Positions 21,955 through 32,058 are shown, numbered from the stretch's first letter. The stretch: 64,000 nucleotides of DNA from Burkholderiaceae bacterium (GCA_018882795.1 VERJ01000001.1:1-64000); one strand, 5' to 3'. Made by a program: numbers and translations. The notes: generated by a model not told the origin, from the sequence alone.

Positions 21955-24683
21955 CCCCCACTGCCCCGGCGGCAAGGATCATCCAGACCAGCCTGCGGTA
22001 TGGCGAAAAGACTGCGCTGGATGCCATTACGCTGGATATTCCAGCGGGCTGCATGGCAGGCCTAATCGGCCCAGATGGCGTTGGTAAATCGAGCTTGCTT
22101 GCACTGATCGCTGGTGTCAGGGAAATTCAAACAGGATCGGTAGAGACACTCGGCTGCGGTCTTCAGTCGCGTGTCGAACGTGCCGCCCTGTCACCGCGTC
22201 TTGCCTATATGCCCCAGGGCCTGGGAAGAAACCTGTCGATGTCGCTCACAGTGAAAGAAAACATCGATTTCTTTGGCAGACTATTTCAGCAGAATCATGC
22301 TGAACGTTTGGTCCGCATTGATGAGCTGTTACAGAGCACAGGATTGACCGCTTTTCGTGATCGGCCCGCAGGCAAACTCTCCGGCGGCATGAAACAAAAG
22401 CTCGGCCTGTGCTGCGCACTCATGCACGATCCGGATTTGCTGATTCTCGATGAGCCCACCACAGGTGTCGATCCGCTATCGCGTCGGCAATTCTGGCTCT
22501 TGATTGACCGAATCCGTGCCCATAAACCACAGATGAGCGTGATTGTTTCCAGCGCCTATATGGGGGAGGCAGCCGGATTCGACTGGCTTGCGGCCATCGA
22601 TGGGGGGCGCGTGCTGGCCACAGGCAGTCCCGCAGGACTCATGGCCCAATGCGACGCCAGATCGTTGGATGAAGCATTCATTCATCTGCTGCCCGAGGAG
22701 CGGCGTCGAGACCACCGAGTGCCATCTCCGCCCCCAAGAATGACGACTGACAAGGCGGCAGTGGTCATTCGTGCAGAGGGATTAACCATGCGGTTTGGCA
22801 ACTTCACCGCGGTTGAAAACGCAAGTTTTGAGATACAGCGCGGTGAAATTTTTGGCTTTCTTGGATCCAATGGCTGTGGCAAAACCACCACCATGAAAAT
22901 GCTGACTGGGCTGCTGCCCCCAACCGAGGGCAAGGCCTGGCTTTTTGGCCAACCCGCCGACGCCCACGATCAGCAGACACGCAGGCGAGTGGGCTATATG
23001 ACCCAGTCGTTTTCCCTCTACCAGGAACTGACTGTTCTGCAGAATCTGACCCTGCACGGCCAGCTCTTTGGGCTATCGCAAGACGTGATTGAGACGCGTG
23101 CCAATGCGCTGATGACCCAATTTGATCTGCAGGCGCATGTGGGCAGTCACCCGGCCACACTGCCGCTTGGTGTACGACAACGGCTCTCCCTTGCCGTTGC
23201 ACTGATACACAGTCCGGAAATTCTCATTCTTGATGAGCCCACGTCTGGCGTGGACCCGATTGCCCGGGATCGTTTCTGGGATCTGCTGATTGACCTATCC
23301 CGCCGCGAACAAGTCACCATTTTTATCTCGACGCATTTCATGAATGAGGGAGAACGTTGTGACCGTATCTCGCTGATGCATGCCGGAGCGGTATTGGCCA
23401 GCGGCCCACCCGCAACGCTGGTGGCCGCCCGGGGCAAGACCACACTGGAAGATGCATTCATTGATTACCTTGAACATGCCGCACCGGAACAGTCCGCAGC
23501 GCCACCGGAATTTACACAACATCAGCACGCAGACAAGCGCGAACGCTCCCACTCAGTGCTGAGCCTGCAGCGGATGATTGCCTATGCCCATCGCGAGATG
23601 CTGGAAGTATTACGTGATCCTGTACGTCTGGTGTTCTCTTTTCTCGGCTCAGCACTCCTAATGCTGATCATGGGCTACGGCATCAGCGTCGATGTCGAAA
23701 ACCTTCGCTTCGCGGTGCTGGATCGCGATCAGTCCCCCGAAAGCCGCGCCTATATTCAGAACATTGCGGGTTCGCGTTACTTTCTCGAACAGCCCCCGAT
23801 CACCAGTAACGCGGAACTGGATCGACGCATGTCCACTTCAGAAGTCAGCGTGGCCCTGGAAATCCCGCCTGACTTTGGTAAACGTTTACAGCAGGGAAAA
23901 TCCTCTCAGGTTGCCGTGTGGGTCGATGGGGCCATGCCTTTTCGGGGTGAGACCATCCTAGGCTATCTACAGGGCCTGCATATGGACTATCTCAGCCAGC
24001 TTGCCCTGCAGTATCGTGGACAGCATCTGGCGTTCGGAGCGGTGCGCCTTGAGATGCGCTACCGATACAACCAGGATTTTAAGAGCCTGTATTCCATGGT
24101 GCCCGCGGTGATTCCGATGCTGCTGGTGTTTATTCCAGCAATCCTGACTGCGGTGGGCGTGGTGCGGGAAAAAGAGCTGGGATCAATTGCCAATTTCTAT
24201 GCAACACCAGTTACGCGGCTGGAATTTCTGCTGGGCAAGCAGCTGCCTTATGTGATCATGGCCATGATCAGTTTTGTTGGCATGCTGCTGCTGGCGTTAC
24301 TGGTCTTTGAGGTGCCACTGAAAGGCAGCTTCTGGCTGCTCACACTGGCCGCCCTGCTCTTTGTCACGGCCACCACGGGCATCGGGCTGGTACTCTCGGC
24401 ATTTGCCAAGAGCCAGGTCGCAGCACTCGGGCTGACCGCCATTCTCACCATGCTGCCCACGGTGAGCTTTTCGGGCTTCACTGATCCAGTGTCCTCGCTT
24501 ACTGGCGTCGGCGCAGTGATTGGTCAATTCTTTCCTGCGACTTACTTTTTAAATGTCAGTCGAGGCCTGTTCACCAAGGCACTGGAGTTCCACGACATTG
24601 CCGGTGACCTGTTGGCACTTGCCGGATTTGTCCCGGCGCTGACATTGCTCAGTGTGCTGTTGCTCAAAAAACAGGAGAAATAA
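21951..24683 (+). CDS. rbbA: fused ABC transporter ATP-binding/permease protein, RbbA-like (two NBDs plus ABC-2 permease)
   Basis: NBD1 GPDGVGKSSL/LSGGMKQKLGLCCALMHDPDLLILDEPTTGVD; NBD2 GSNGCGKTTTMK/LPLGVRQRLSLAVALIHSPEILILDEPTSGVDP; C-terminal ABC-2 membrane domain; ATGA overlap with upstream gene. Confidence 0.88.
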   Translation: MTPTAPAARIIQTSLRYGEKTALDAITLDIPAGCMAGLIGPDGVGKSSLLALIAGVREIQTGSVETLGCGLQSRVERAALSPRLAYMPQGLGRNLSMSLTVKENIDFFGRLFQQNHAERLVRIDELLQSTGLTAFRDRPAGKLSGGMKQKLGLCCALMHDPDLLILDEPTTGVDPLSRRQFWLLIDRIRAHKPQMSVIVSSAYMGEAAGFDWLAAIDGGRVLATGSPAGLMAQCDARSLDEAFIHLLPEERRRDHRVPSPPPRMTTDKAAVVIRAEGLTMRFGNFTAVENASFEIQRGEIFGFLGSNGCGKTTTMKMLTGLLPPTEGKAWLFGQPADAHDQQTRRRVGYMTQSFSLYQELTVLQNLTLHGQLFGLSQDVIETRANALMTQFDLQAHVGSHPATLPLGVRQRLSLAVALIHSPEILILDEPTSGVDPIARDRFWDLLIDLSRREQVTIFISTHFMNEGERCDRISLMHAGAVLASGPPATLVAARGKTTLEDAFIDYLEHAAPEQSAAPPEFTQHQHADKRERSHSVLSLQRMIAYAHREMLEVLRDPVRLVFSFLGSALLMLIMGYGISVDVENLRFAVLDRDQSPESRAYIQNIAGSRYFLEQPPITSNAELDRRMSTSEVSVALEIPPDFGKRLQQGKSSQVAVWVDGAMPFRGETILGYLQGLHMDYLSQLALQYRGQHLAFGAVRLEMRYRYNQDFKSLYSMVPAVIPMLLVFIPAILTAVGVVREKELGSIANFYATPVTRLEFLLGKQLPYVIMAMISFVGMLLLALLVFEVPLKGSFWLLTLAALLFVTATTGIGLVLSAFAKSQVAALGLTAILTMLPTVSFSGFTDPVSSLTGVGAVIGQFFPATYFLNVSRGLFTKALEFHDIAGDLLALAGFVPALTLLSVLLLKKQEK

Positions 24684-25807
24684 TGCGGCAGATACTGATC
24701 AATATTGCTCGGCTGGGTGTGAAGGAACTCAGAACCCTGACCCATGAACTGATGCTGGTGTTGCTGATCATTGGTTCGTTTAGTGCCGCGATTTATAGCG
24801 CCGCAACGGCGACATCCCAGGAGTTGAACAACGCCCCAATTGGTATCGTTGATCTTGACCAGTCCACGCTGACACGAAAAATTGTGTCAGCCTTCTACGG
24901 GCCCATGTTCAAGCGCCCCGATCACCTGACATCAACCGAGGCAGATCGGGGCCTTGATGCAGGGCGCTACACTTTTGTGATTGAGTTCCCTCCCGGATTT
25001 GAGCGAGACTTCAAACGAGGCCAAACGCCCGCTGTCGAAGTCAATATCGATGCCACCCGTATGACCCAGGCCTTTATTGGGGCAGGCTATATCCAAAATA
25101 TTATTCAGGGCGAGGTGAAGGATTTTCTACGGTCGGCCCAGCCCGATCAGATCAGCCCCATTGAGCTCGTCACACGGGTGAAATTCAACCCCAACCTGAC
25201 CAGCACCTGGTTCGGGGCCGTCATGGAACTGATCAACAACATCACCATGCTTTCCATTATTCTGACCGGGGCCGCCCTGATCCGCGAACGTGAGCACGGC
25301 ACACTTGAGCACCTCCTGGTGATGCCGATCACGCCCGCCGAAATCGTGCTCTCAAAGATCTGGTCGATGGCAGTGGTAGTCCTGGGAGCGGCCTGGCTGT
25401 CGCTGGAGCTGGTGTTGAAGGGGGCACTTGGCGTGCCAATCACGGGATCGATCACCCTGTTCATGCTAGGCGCACTGCTTCACCTCATGGCCACCACCTC
25501 CATTGGCATTTTTCTTGGCACAGTCTCAAGAAGCATGCCGCAATTTGGGCTGCTGATTATTCTTGTGATCATTCCGCTGGAGATGCTTTCCGGTGGCATC
25601 ACACCGCGCGAAAGCATGCCAGAGTTGATTCAAAACCTCATGCTGGCCGCACCCACCACGCACTTTGTCAGCCTAGCGCAGGCAATATTGTTTCGAGGTG
25701 CTGATTTTGATACGGTCTGGTTACGATTTCTCGCATTAATGCTGATCGCCGGAATTTTTTTTGGTGCATCTTTGGCACTATTTCGCAGGCGCATCGCGAG
25801 CGCGTGA
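24683..25807 (+). CDS. ABC-2 type transporter permease (YhhJ-like)
   Basis: Large periplasmic loop after TM1, then TM cluster LIREREHGTLEHLLVMPITPAEIVLSKIWSM. Confidence 0.92.
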   Translation: MRQILINIARLGVKELRTLTHELMLVLLIIGSFSAAIYSAATATSQELNNAPIGIVDLDQSTLTRKIVSAFYGPMFKRPDHLTSTEADRGLDAGRYTFVIEFPPGFERDFKRGQTPAVEVNIDATRMTQAFIGAGYIQNIIQGEVKDFLRSAQPDQISPIELVTRVKFNPNLTSTWFGAVMELINNITMLSIILTGAALIREREHGTLEHLLVMPITPAEIVLSKIWSMAVVVLGAAWLSLELVLKGALGVPITGSITLFMLGALLHLMATTSIGIFLGTVSRSMPQFGLLIILVIIPLEMLSGGITPRESMPELIQNLMLAAPTTHFVSLAQAILFRGADFDTVWLRFLALMLIAGIFFGASLALFRRRIASA

Positions 25808-25816
25808 CCACCCCAC

Positions 25817-26596
25817 TTATTGATCTTGACTTCGAATCTGCTGCTCAAACACAGGCCAAGACTCCGCCGTTGGCATGCTCTCCCAATCAGGATTGGGGAT
25901 CTGATTAAAAGTCTTGCGTAGTTCCTGACCCCAGAAGGCGCGAATGGCGTTGAAATAAGCATTATCAGCAGTAATGGTGGCGTATTTGGACACCATTAGA
26001 CTATCCCGCTCGTAAACTAGCAGATCCAGCGGCATACCCACTGAGATATTGGATTTCAAGGTAGAGTCCATCGAGATCAGGGCGCACTTGGCGGCCACAT
26101 CCAAGGGTGTCTCAGGAGAAACCACACGGTCCACGATTGGTTTCCCATATTTAAATTCCCCAATCTGGAAATATGGATTCTCTGCATAGGCCTCGATAAA
26201 GTTACCCGCCGAATAGATGTTGAAAAGCCGACAATCCTCACCTCGAATCTGGCCCCCCAAGATAAAACTACAGTTAAACTCCAGGCCGAACTGCTGCAGC
26301 GATGGTCCATCGCGGCGATAGACCTCGCGAACAGCCTCGCCCACCAGCTCGGCCCCCTTGGCCATGGAATTCACTGTCCAGAGATTCTCGGGCCGAGATA
26401 CCTCAGACAGCAGATGCCCCACTGCCTGGGTGATCGCCAAATTCCCGGAACACATCAACACAAGCACACGATCCCCCCGCCGTTCGAACACGGTCATTTT
26501 GCGTACTGTCGACACATGATCAACCCCAGCGTTAGATCGTGAATCAGAGAGAAACACCAAACCAGAATTCAAACGCATGCCAACGCAATAAGTCAT
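25817..26596 (-). CDS. Anbu proteasome-like beta-subunit homolog peptidase
   Basis: Start MTYCVGMRLNSGLVFLSDSRSNAGVDHVSTVRKMTVFERRGDRVLVLMCSGNLAITQ gives Thr as residue 1 after Met removal; clustered with ATP-grasp and alpha-E genes. Confidence 0.92.
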   Translation of the reverse strand: MTYCVGMRLNSGLVFLSDSRSNAGVDHVSTVRKMTVFERRGDRVLVLMCSGNLAITQAVGHLLSEVSRPENLWTVNSMAKGAELVGEAVREVYRRDGPSLQQFGLEFNCSFILGGQIRGEDCRLFNIYSAGNFIEAYAENPYFQIGEFKYGKPIVDRVVSPETPLDVAAKCALISMDSTLKSNISVGMPLDLLVYERDSLMVSKYATITADNAYFNAIRAFWGQELRKTFNQIPNPDWESMPTAESWPVFEQQIRSQDQ

Positions 26597-26609
26597 ATAG
26601 AAATCCGAT

Positions 26610-27530
26610 CTAATCCGGCAGAGATGGCTCGGGTTGTTGAGTACCAAGGTATTCGACACTAATACTGACGCCCAAGGAATATACCTGTTCGACAAAGCCC
26701 TGTAAGAAAGCGTGTATGCCACGCTCGAACTGTGAGTCAATTTTCAGATACTGAAGCTCAGAGCGGAGTTTCCCAGCCAGGCGCTGCGATTCGCCTGAGT
26801 AGCGCTGTCCGATCGCCTCAAGGTTTAGGTTCACTTCATTCATGCAGGCCAGAAGTGATCTGGGCATATCGGGCCGCTGAATAAGCAGTTCCGCCACTCG
26901 TCGCGGAGTAACAACATCGCGATAAACACGGCGATAGATCTCAAAAGCCGACACGGCATGAAGGATTGACGCCCAGTAATAGTAATCCATCCTCTGATCC
27001 AACAGAGGGTTAGGTGCAGATTCGTTCTCCTGATCGGTGCGATCAAAAACAAACTTCGAATCAAGAATACGGGCCGTACTGTCTGCCCGCTCGATAAACG
27101 TGCCAAGACGCATGAAGTGAAAAGCCTGATCCTTCAGCATTGTGCCAATCGCCACCCCCCGAAACAGGTGCGACCGCACTTTCACCCACTCCAGCAACTC
27201 GCGAGCATCCCTCTGCCAGCCTGCATCTTGTAAAAGCGGCTGCAGTTCCAACCACGTGGTATTCACGGTTTCCCACAAATCAGTATTGACCGAGTCGCGC
27301 GCACTGCGGCAATTCTCCCGTGCTGCAGCCAGACTATTCAGAATACTGGAGGGATTTCCTGCGTCAGAAACAAGCTCAACAAGTAATTGCTCATAGCTTG
27401 AACGCTGTAATGCGAATGCGCTGGGTAGAAGTACCGCCTGCCGCTGCACATCAAGCATTCGAGCAGTATTCTCAGCCCGCTCGATATAGCGCGCCATCCA
27501 AAAGAGGCTATCGGCAGTGCGACTTAACAT
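26610..27530 (-). CDS. alpha-E domain-containing protein
   Basis: MLSRTADSLFWMARYIERAENTARMLDVQRQ. Confidence 0.93.
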   Translation of the reverse strand: MLSRTADSLFWMARYIERAENTARMLDVQRQAVLLPSAFALQRSSYEQLLVELVSDAGNPSSILNSLAAARENCRSARDSVNTDLWETVNTTWLELQPLLQDAGWQRDARELLEWVKVRSHLFRGVAIGTMLKDQAFHFMRLGTFIERADSTARILDSKFVFDRTDQENESAPNPLLDQRMDYYYWASILHAVSAFEIYRRVYRDVVTPRRVAELLIQRPDMPRSLLACMNEVNLNLEAIGQRYSGESQRLAGKLRSELQYLKIDSQFERGIHAFLQGFVEQVYSLGVSISVEYLGTQQPEPSLPD

Positions 27531-27533
27531 ACG

Positions 27534-29006
27534 CTAAAGAGGCTCCTGCAACACCCAGGTATCTTTGGTGCCACCCCCCTGTGATGAATTCACCACGAGA
27601 GAGCCTTCACGCAGTGCCACCCGTGTCAGGCCGCCCGGGACGATTGATATTTCCTGTCCTGCCAACACAAAAGGACGCAGGTCAATATGCCTGGGCGCAA
27701 CCCCAGAATCGACAAACGTTGGGCATGTCGAGAGCGCCAGGGTTGGCTGAGCGATATAGGCATCCGGTCTTTTGCGGATCAATTCACGAAACTGATTGAT
27801 TTCCTCCTGAGTGGCGCAGGGTCCAACCAACATCCCATAACCGCCAGCACCCTGTGTCTCTTTAACCACGAGCTCCCCCAGATGATCCAAAACATATTGC
27901 AGATCATCGGGCTTGCGGCAAAGATAGGTTGGCACATTGGCAAGCAGGGGCTCCTGCCCTAGATAAAACCGAATCATGTCGGGGACATAGGGATAGATTG
28001 ATTTGTCATCCGCAATTCCTGTGCCCGGTGCGTTGCATACGGAGACTCTTCCGGCCCGTACTGCCCGCATCAAACCAGGGACGCCAAGCACGGAATTTGG
28101 CCGAAAAGCCTCCGGATCCAGATAATCATCATCAATTCGCCGATAGAGCACGTCTACACGCCGTGGTCCTCGGGTGGTTTTCATATAGACCCGATTTTCC
28201 ATCACGAAGAGGTCCTGCCCCTCGACCAGCTCTACTCCCATCTGCTGAGCCAGAAAGGCGTGCTCGAAGTACGCTGCGTTATAAACACCTGGTGTAAGCA
28301 CCGCAACCGTTGGCTCGTCTATTCCTTCCGGCGACACAGAACGGAGATGCTTCAGTAATAAATCGGGGTAGTGCTCGACGGGTGCCACACGATGAAGGGC
28401 GAAGAGCTCTGGGAAGAGCCTCATCATGGCTTTTCGATCCTCAATCATGTAGGAAACGCCTGAGGGCACCCGTAGATTGTCCTCAAGGACATAGAACTCG
28501 CCTTTGCCAGCCCGGACGATATCGATGCCGCTAATGTGGGCGTAGACATCCCGCGGTACATTGACACCACGCATGTCCTGCCGATACTGCGTATTTCTAA
28601 GCACCAGGCTGGAGGGAATCACGCCCGCCCGTAGAATCTCTTGGTCGTGATAAATGTCGTGGATAAAGCGATTAAGTGCCGTAACACGCTGCCGTAATCC
28701 CCGATCAAGCAATCGCCACTCACTGGCTGCAAGGATTCTCGGAATCAAGTCAAACGGGATCAGCCGCTCGGTACCTGCCTCGTCACCGTAAACATTGAAC
28801 GTAATGCCCACGCGCCGAAAAAAAAGATCGGCTTCGGCACGGGCGCGGGCTATCACCGCTTGGGGCTGAGCATCAAGCCATGACCAATATTTCGCGTAAT
28901 GGGCCCTTGGCAACGCCCTGCCCTGTTCGTCTTCCCAATGGACTTCATCCACACTGCGGGATCGACCCTTCGATGTGAACGCTGCTGTTTCCGATGTAGA
29001 TGTCAT
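27534..29006 (-). CDS. circularly permuted type 2 ATP-grasp protein
   Basis: GVTFNVYGDEAG-type region (ITFNVYGDEAGTERLIPFDLIPRI), VLEDNLRVPSGVSYMIEDRKAMMR, VVKETQGAGGYGMLVGP. Confidence 0.93.
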   Translation of the reverse strand: MTSTSETAAFTSKGRSRSVDEVHWEDEQGRALPRAHYAKYWSWLDAQPQAVIARARAEADLFFRRVGITFNVYGDEAGTERLIPFDLIPRILAASEWRLLDRGLRQRVTALNRFIHDIYHDQEILRAGVIPSSLVLRNTQYRQDMRGVNVPRDVYAHISGIDIVRAGKGEFYVLEDNLRVPSGVSYMIEDRKAMMRLFPELFALHRVAPVEHYPDLLLKHLRSVSPEGIDEPTVAVLTPGVYNAAYFEHAFLAQQMGVELVEGQDLFVMENRVYMKTTRGPRRVDVLYRRIDDDYLDPEAFRPNSVLGVPGLMRAVRAGRVSVCNAPGTGIADDKSIYPYVPDMIRFYLGQEPLLANVPTYLCRKPDDLQYVLDHLGELVVKETQGAGGYGMLVGPCATQEEINQFRELIRKRPDAYIAQPTLALSTCPTFVDSGVAPRHIDLRPFVLAGQEISIVPGGLTRVALREGSLVVNSSQGGGTKDTWVLQEPL

Positions 29007-29262
29007 GGTGAGAGCCTCCACACCGAAAACAAGCACAGAACGTGCCAAAGAGCCCTGCACCTCGGAAGTCGCTCAATGCCCAGTACCGCTCGCCATTAAG
29101 CGTATGCGGCAACGTTGACACTGAACCAAAAAAGACCAATCCCTCCCAATCGTGGTGCGCATTTTTTGTACTTGCACCGTATGGTTGCAGTGGCACCCCG
29201 GCAATGATCGCTTTAGCAGAGAAAACCTGCATAAATCGCTTGGCACGTTGTTTGCATTCCTT

Positions 29263-29274
29263 CTTGTATACAAG
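29263..29274. promoter_or_regulatory. candidate GntR-type operator CTTGTATACAAG
   Basis: Perfect 12-bp palindrome 11 nt upstream of the atzF-like ATG; contains the GTNNAC core typical of FadR/FCD-type GntR sites. Confidence 0.5.
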
Positions 29275-29285
29275 TGAGGAACCGC

Positions 29286-30983
29286 ATGAAACAACAATCG
29301 ACCGCACCCGCATCCGCGTCCAATGCGTGGATTAGAAAGTTTTCACAACCTATAGCGGATCATATGATCGGTCCGTTGTCGGGCCTTAGATTCGCGGTAA
29401 AAGACAACATTGATGTCTCGGACGTGCCAACGACAGCGGCGTGTCCAGCTTTCAGTTTCGTGCCTTCAGCCCATGCGACAGTCGTGAGCAAGCTGCTCAA
29501 TGCGGGGGCTGCACTGCTCGGAAAAACCAACCTCGATCAATTTGCATGCGGGCTGAACGGGACTCGGTCACCTTATGGCCCTGTCCCAAATGCTGTTGAT
29601 CCCGAATACGTCAGCGGTGGCTCAAGTTCAGGATCTGCCTATGTTGTTGCAAGCGGAGAGGTCGACTTTGCGCTCGGCACCGACACCGCGGGTTCTGGTC
29701 GAATTCCTGCGGGCCTCAATCATATTGTGGGCCTCAAGCCGAGCCGGGGCCTGATCAGTACTCATGGTGTCTTGCCCGCAGCCCGAAGTGTTGACTGTGT
29801 ATCGATTTTTGCGCGTAACGTTCAGACAGCGTGGCTGGTATTGACGCAGGCCATGGGTCAGGACGACCAGGATCCCTACTCGCGAGAGCTCCAGCTTCTC
29901 AGCCAGCCCATTCCGAGGCAATTCGTATTTGGTATCCCAGACACGCTTGAGTGGTACGGGGATCACGCGGCAGAAAACGCGTTTGCAGTTTCGATTAAAC
30001 AATTAGAGCAGCTTGGCGGCAAAGCGGTCGTCATTGATTACAGACCTTTAAAAAAAGTCGCCAATTTGCTCTACGGCAGCGCGCTCCTCGCGGAGCGGCT
30101 AGAGGCGATCGGTCCATTTTTTAAAACGCAGCCAGACGCCATCATCGAGCCAGTCAGAACGCTGCTGTCCGCAGGATTTAATTTTTCTGGCGTAGATGTC
30201 TTCCGCGCCTTGACAGAACTTAAGCATCTCTCCAAGCAGGCAGCGAAGATGTGGCGGCAGATCGATGTCCTCCTTCTGCCAACAGCGCCCACCATTTATC
30301 GGGTAGACGACATGCTGGCGGATCCGATCGAACTGAATCGGCGACTGGGTTATTACACGAATTTCGTAAACCTGTTGGATTACGCTGCTCTCTCCGTGCC
30401 ATCAGTGATCAGGACCGACGGGCTTCCTTTCGGCATTACCCTGGTTGGGCCCGCCGCAAGTGATTGGCAGCTGGCGGGACTTGGTGTTCGCCATCAGCAA
30501 TTAATCGAAACAGCCGGAGCCGCCGATCAGCAAACCTCCCGCAGCCTGCCTCCCTGCCCAAGACCCGAGTCGCCTCAGGTACAAGTCGCCGTAGTTGGCG
30601 CGCACCTATCGGGCATGCCGCTGAATTCACAACTCACAGAGCGTGGGGGCACCCTTATGAAAACAACGCGCACCAAGGATCTCTATCGGCTCTATGCCCT
30701 TGCCGACACCCAACCGGCAAAGCCAGGTCTTCTCCGGGTCCATGAGAGTGGCGCATCGATTGAAATCGAAATCTGGCAGATGCCCGCATCTGAATTCGGC
30801 GCCTTTGTTGCGCTGATTCCCAGCCCCCTTGGTATCGGTCAGATTGAGACCGTCGATGGGGAGTCAATACACGGTTTTATTTGTGAACCTGCTGGATTGA
30901 CGAAGGCGCAGGACATCACACATTTCGGCGGCTGGAGAGCTTACATCGCCTCTCAGGCTGCCCACCAGACCGCCAGTACATAA
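29286..30983 (+). CDS. atzF: allophanate hydrolase
   Basis: Amidase-signature domain (RFAVKDNIDVSDVPTTAACPAF, VSGGSSSGSAYVVASGEVDFALGTDTAGSGRIPAG) plus C-terminal allophanate-hydrolase domain (YRLYALADTQPAKPGLLRV...). Confidence 0.88.
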   Translation: MKQQSTAPASASNAWIRKFSQPIADHMIGPLSGLRFAVKDNIDVSDVPTTAACPAFSFVPSAHATVVSKLLNAGAALLGKTNLDQFACGLNGTRSPYGPVPNAVDPEYVSGGSSSGSAYVVASGEVDFALGTDTAGSGRIPAGLNHIVGLKPSRGLISTHGVLPAARSVDCVSIFARNVQTAWLVLTQAMGQDDQDPYSRELQLLSQPIPRQFVFGIPDTLEWYGDHAAENAFAVSIKQLEQLGGKAVVIDYRPLKKVANLLYGSALLAERLEAIGPFFKTQPDAIIEPVRTLLSAGFNFSGVDVFRALTELKHLSKQAAKMWRQIDVLLLPTAPTIYRVDDMLADPIELNRRLGYYTNFVNLLDYAALSVPSVIRTDGLPFGITLVGPAASDWQLAGLGVRHQQLIETAGAADQQTSRSLPPCPRPESPQVQVAVVGAHLSGMPLNSQLTERGGTLMKTTRTKDLYRLYALADTQPAKPGLLRVHESGASIEIEIWQMPASEFGAFVALIPSPLGIGQIETVDGESIHGFICEPAGLTKAQDITHFGGWRAYIASQAAHQTAST

Positions 30984-31020
30984 CTACCGACCCCTCTCAT
31001 CAACCCACTAGGAGCGCACC

Positions 31021-32055
31021 ATGAAACGCATCAATCCCACCCCCACCACTGACCATCATGTCGACACCCTCAGCCACGCGAGCAAACGGCGTGATCTGCT
31101 TAAAGCATCCGCAGCAGCAGCGATAGTGCTCGCAAGCCCCGCCATCGTCAGGGCCCAGAGTGGTCCGAAGATCCGAATTGGATACTGGCCGGTTGCCTCG
31201 GGCATTCCCTTCTTCGCCGCAGTGGAAAAGGGATATTTTAAGGATGCGGGACTTGATGTAGAGGCCGTGAAATTCGCCAGCCCCCAGCAGGTGGCCGAGG
31301 CCATGCTGGCCGGCCGACTCGAAGGCAGCTCTAACGGGACCGCCTCGGCCGCGCTCGGCATTGCCGAGTTAGCGCAGCCGGGTCTGCTGAAAATCTTCTG
31401 CACCAATCCCACAAATGCCAAGTATGTACTCGATCAGTTCATTGTCGCTAAAGACAGCCCGTTGAAATCCGTTGGCGATCTCTCAGGAAAGAAAATCGGA
31501 TCCGGGCCCGGCGTTCAAAACGTTACGCTCACCCGCACGGTCTTGGAAAAGGCGGGTTCGAAAAACAATACGATCATTGAGCTGCCAATCGCACAGCATG
31601 TTGCCGCTATCGCCGCTGTCCAGGTAGATGCCTGTTACACATTGGAGCCCACCGGCACCGTTGGCCGACTCAATGGTACGACCCGAAATTTAGAGGTCGG
31701 GGTGATCGCCAAATATATCCTGGGAGATCCAATGGCCCCCTGGCACGGTGGATCCGCAAGTCTCACTAGTGAATTTATTCAGAAGTACCCGGATATCACC
31801 AAGCGCTATATCGCTGCCTACCGCAAAGGCGTAGAACTGGTGAAAACAAAACCAGCCGAGGCAAGGCCTTTTCTCAAAGGGTACACCGCGATTGAAGGAG
31901 CGCTTACCAATGAGGTACCGATGGCCGACTATATGTTTTCAACTGAGTTCAAGCCCTCTGATGTCGCTGCCTTTCAGAAGTTCTTCGACCTGTTTTCCGA
32001 GAAGGGGATTTTTGGCAAACGCATTCTGATTGACAGCATTCTTTACAAAGGATAA
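31021..32055 (+). CDS. ABC transporter substrate-binding protein (NitT/TauT type), Tat-like signal
   Basis: KRRDLLKASAAAAIVLASPAIVRAQ signal; IRIGYWPVASGIPFFAAVEKGYFKDAGLDVE. Confidence 0.92.
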   Translation: MKRINPTPTTDHHVDTLSHASKRRDLLKASAAAAIVLASPAIVRAQSGPKIRIGYWPVASGIPFFAAVEKGYFKDAGLDVEAVKFASPQQVAEAMLAGRLEGSSNGTASAALGIAELAQPGLLKIFCTNPTNAKYVLDQFIVAKDSPLKSVGDLSGKKIGSGPGVQNVTLTRTVLEKAGSKNNTIIELPIAQHVAAIAAVQVDACYTLEPTGTVGRLNGTTRNLEVGVIAKYILGDPMAPWHGGSASLTSEFIQKYPDITKRYIAAYRKGVELVKTKPAEARPFLKGYTAIEGALTNEVPMADYMFSTEFKPSDVAAFQKFFDLFSEKGIFGKRILIDSILYKG

Positions 32056-32058
32056 GCA

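Noticed and set aside
26610-26740. Anbu ORF as extended to 26740 in the track
   Set aside because: The 48-aa N-terminal extension overlaps alpha-E coding and would bury the catalytic Thr; the start at 26596 (MTYC) is preferred.
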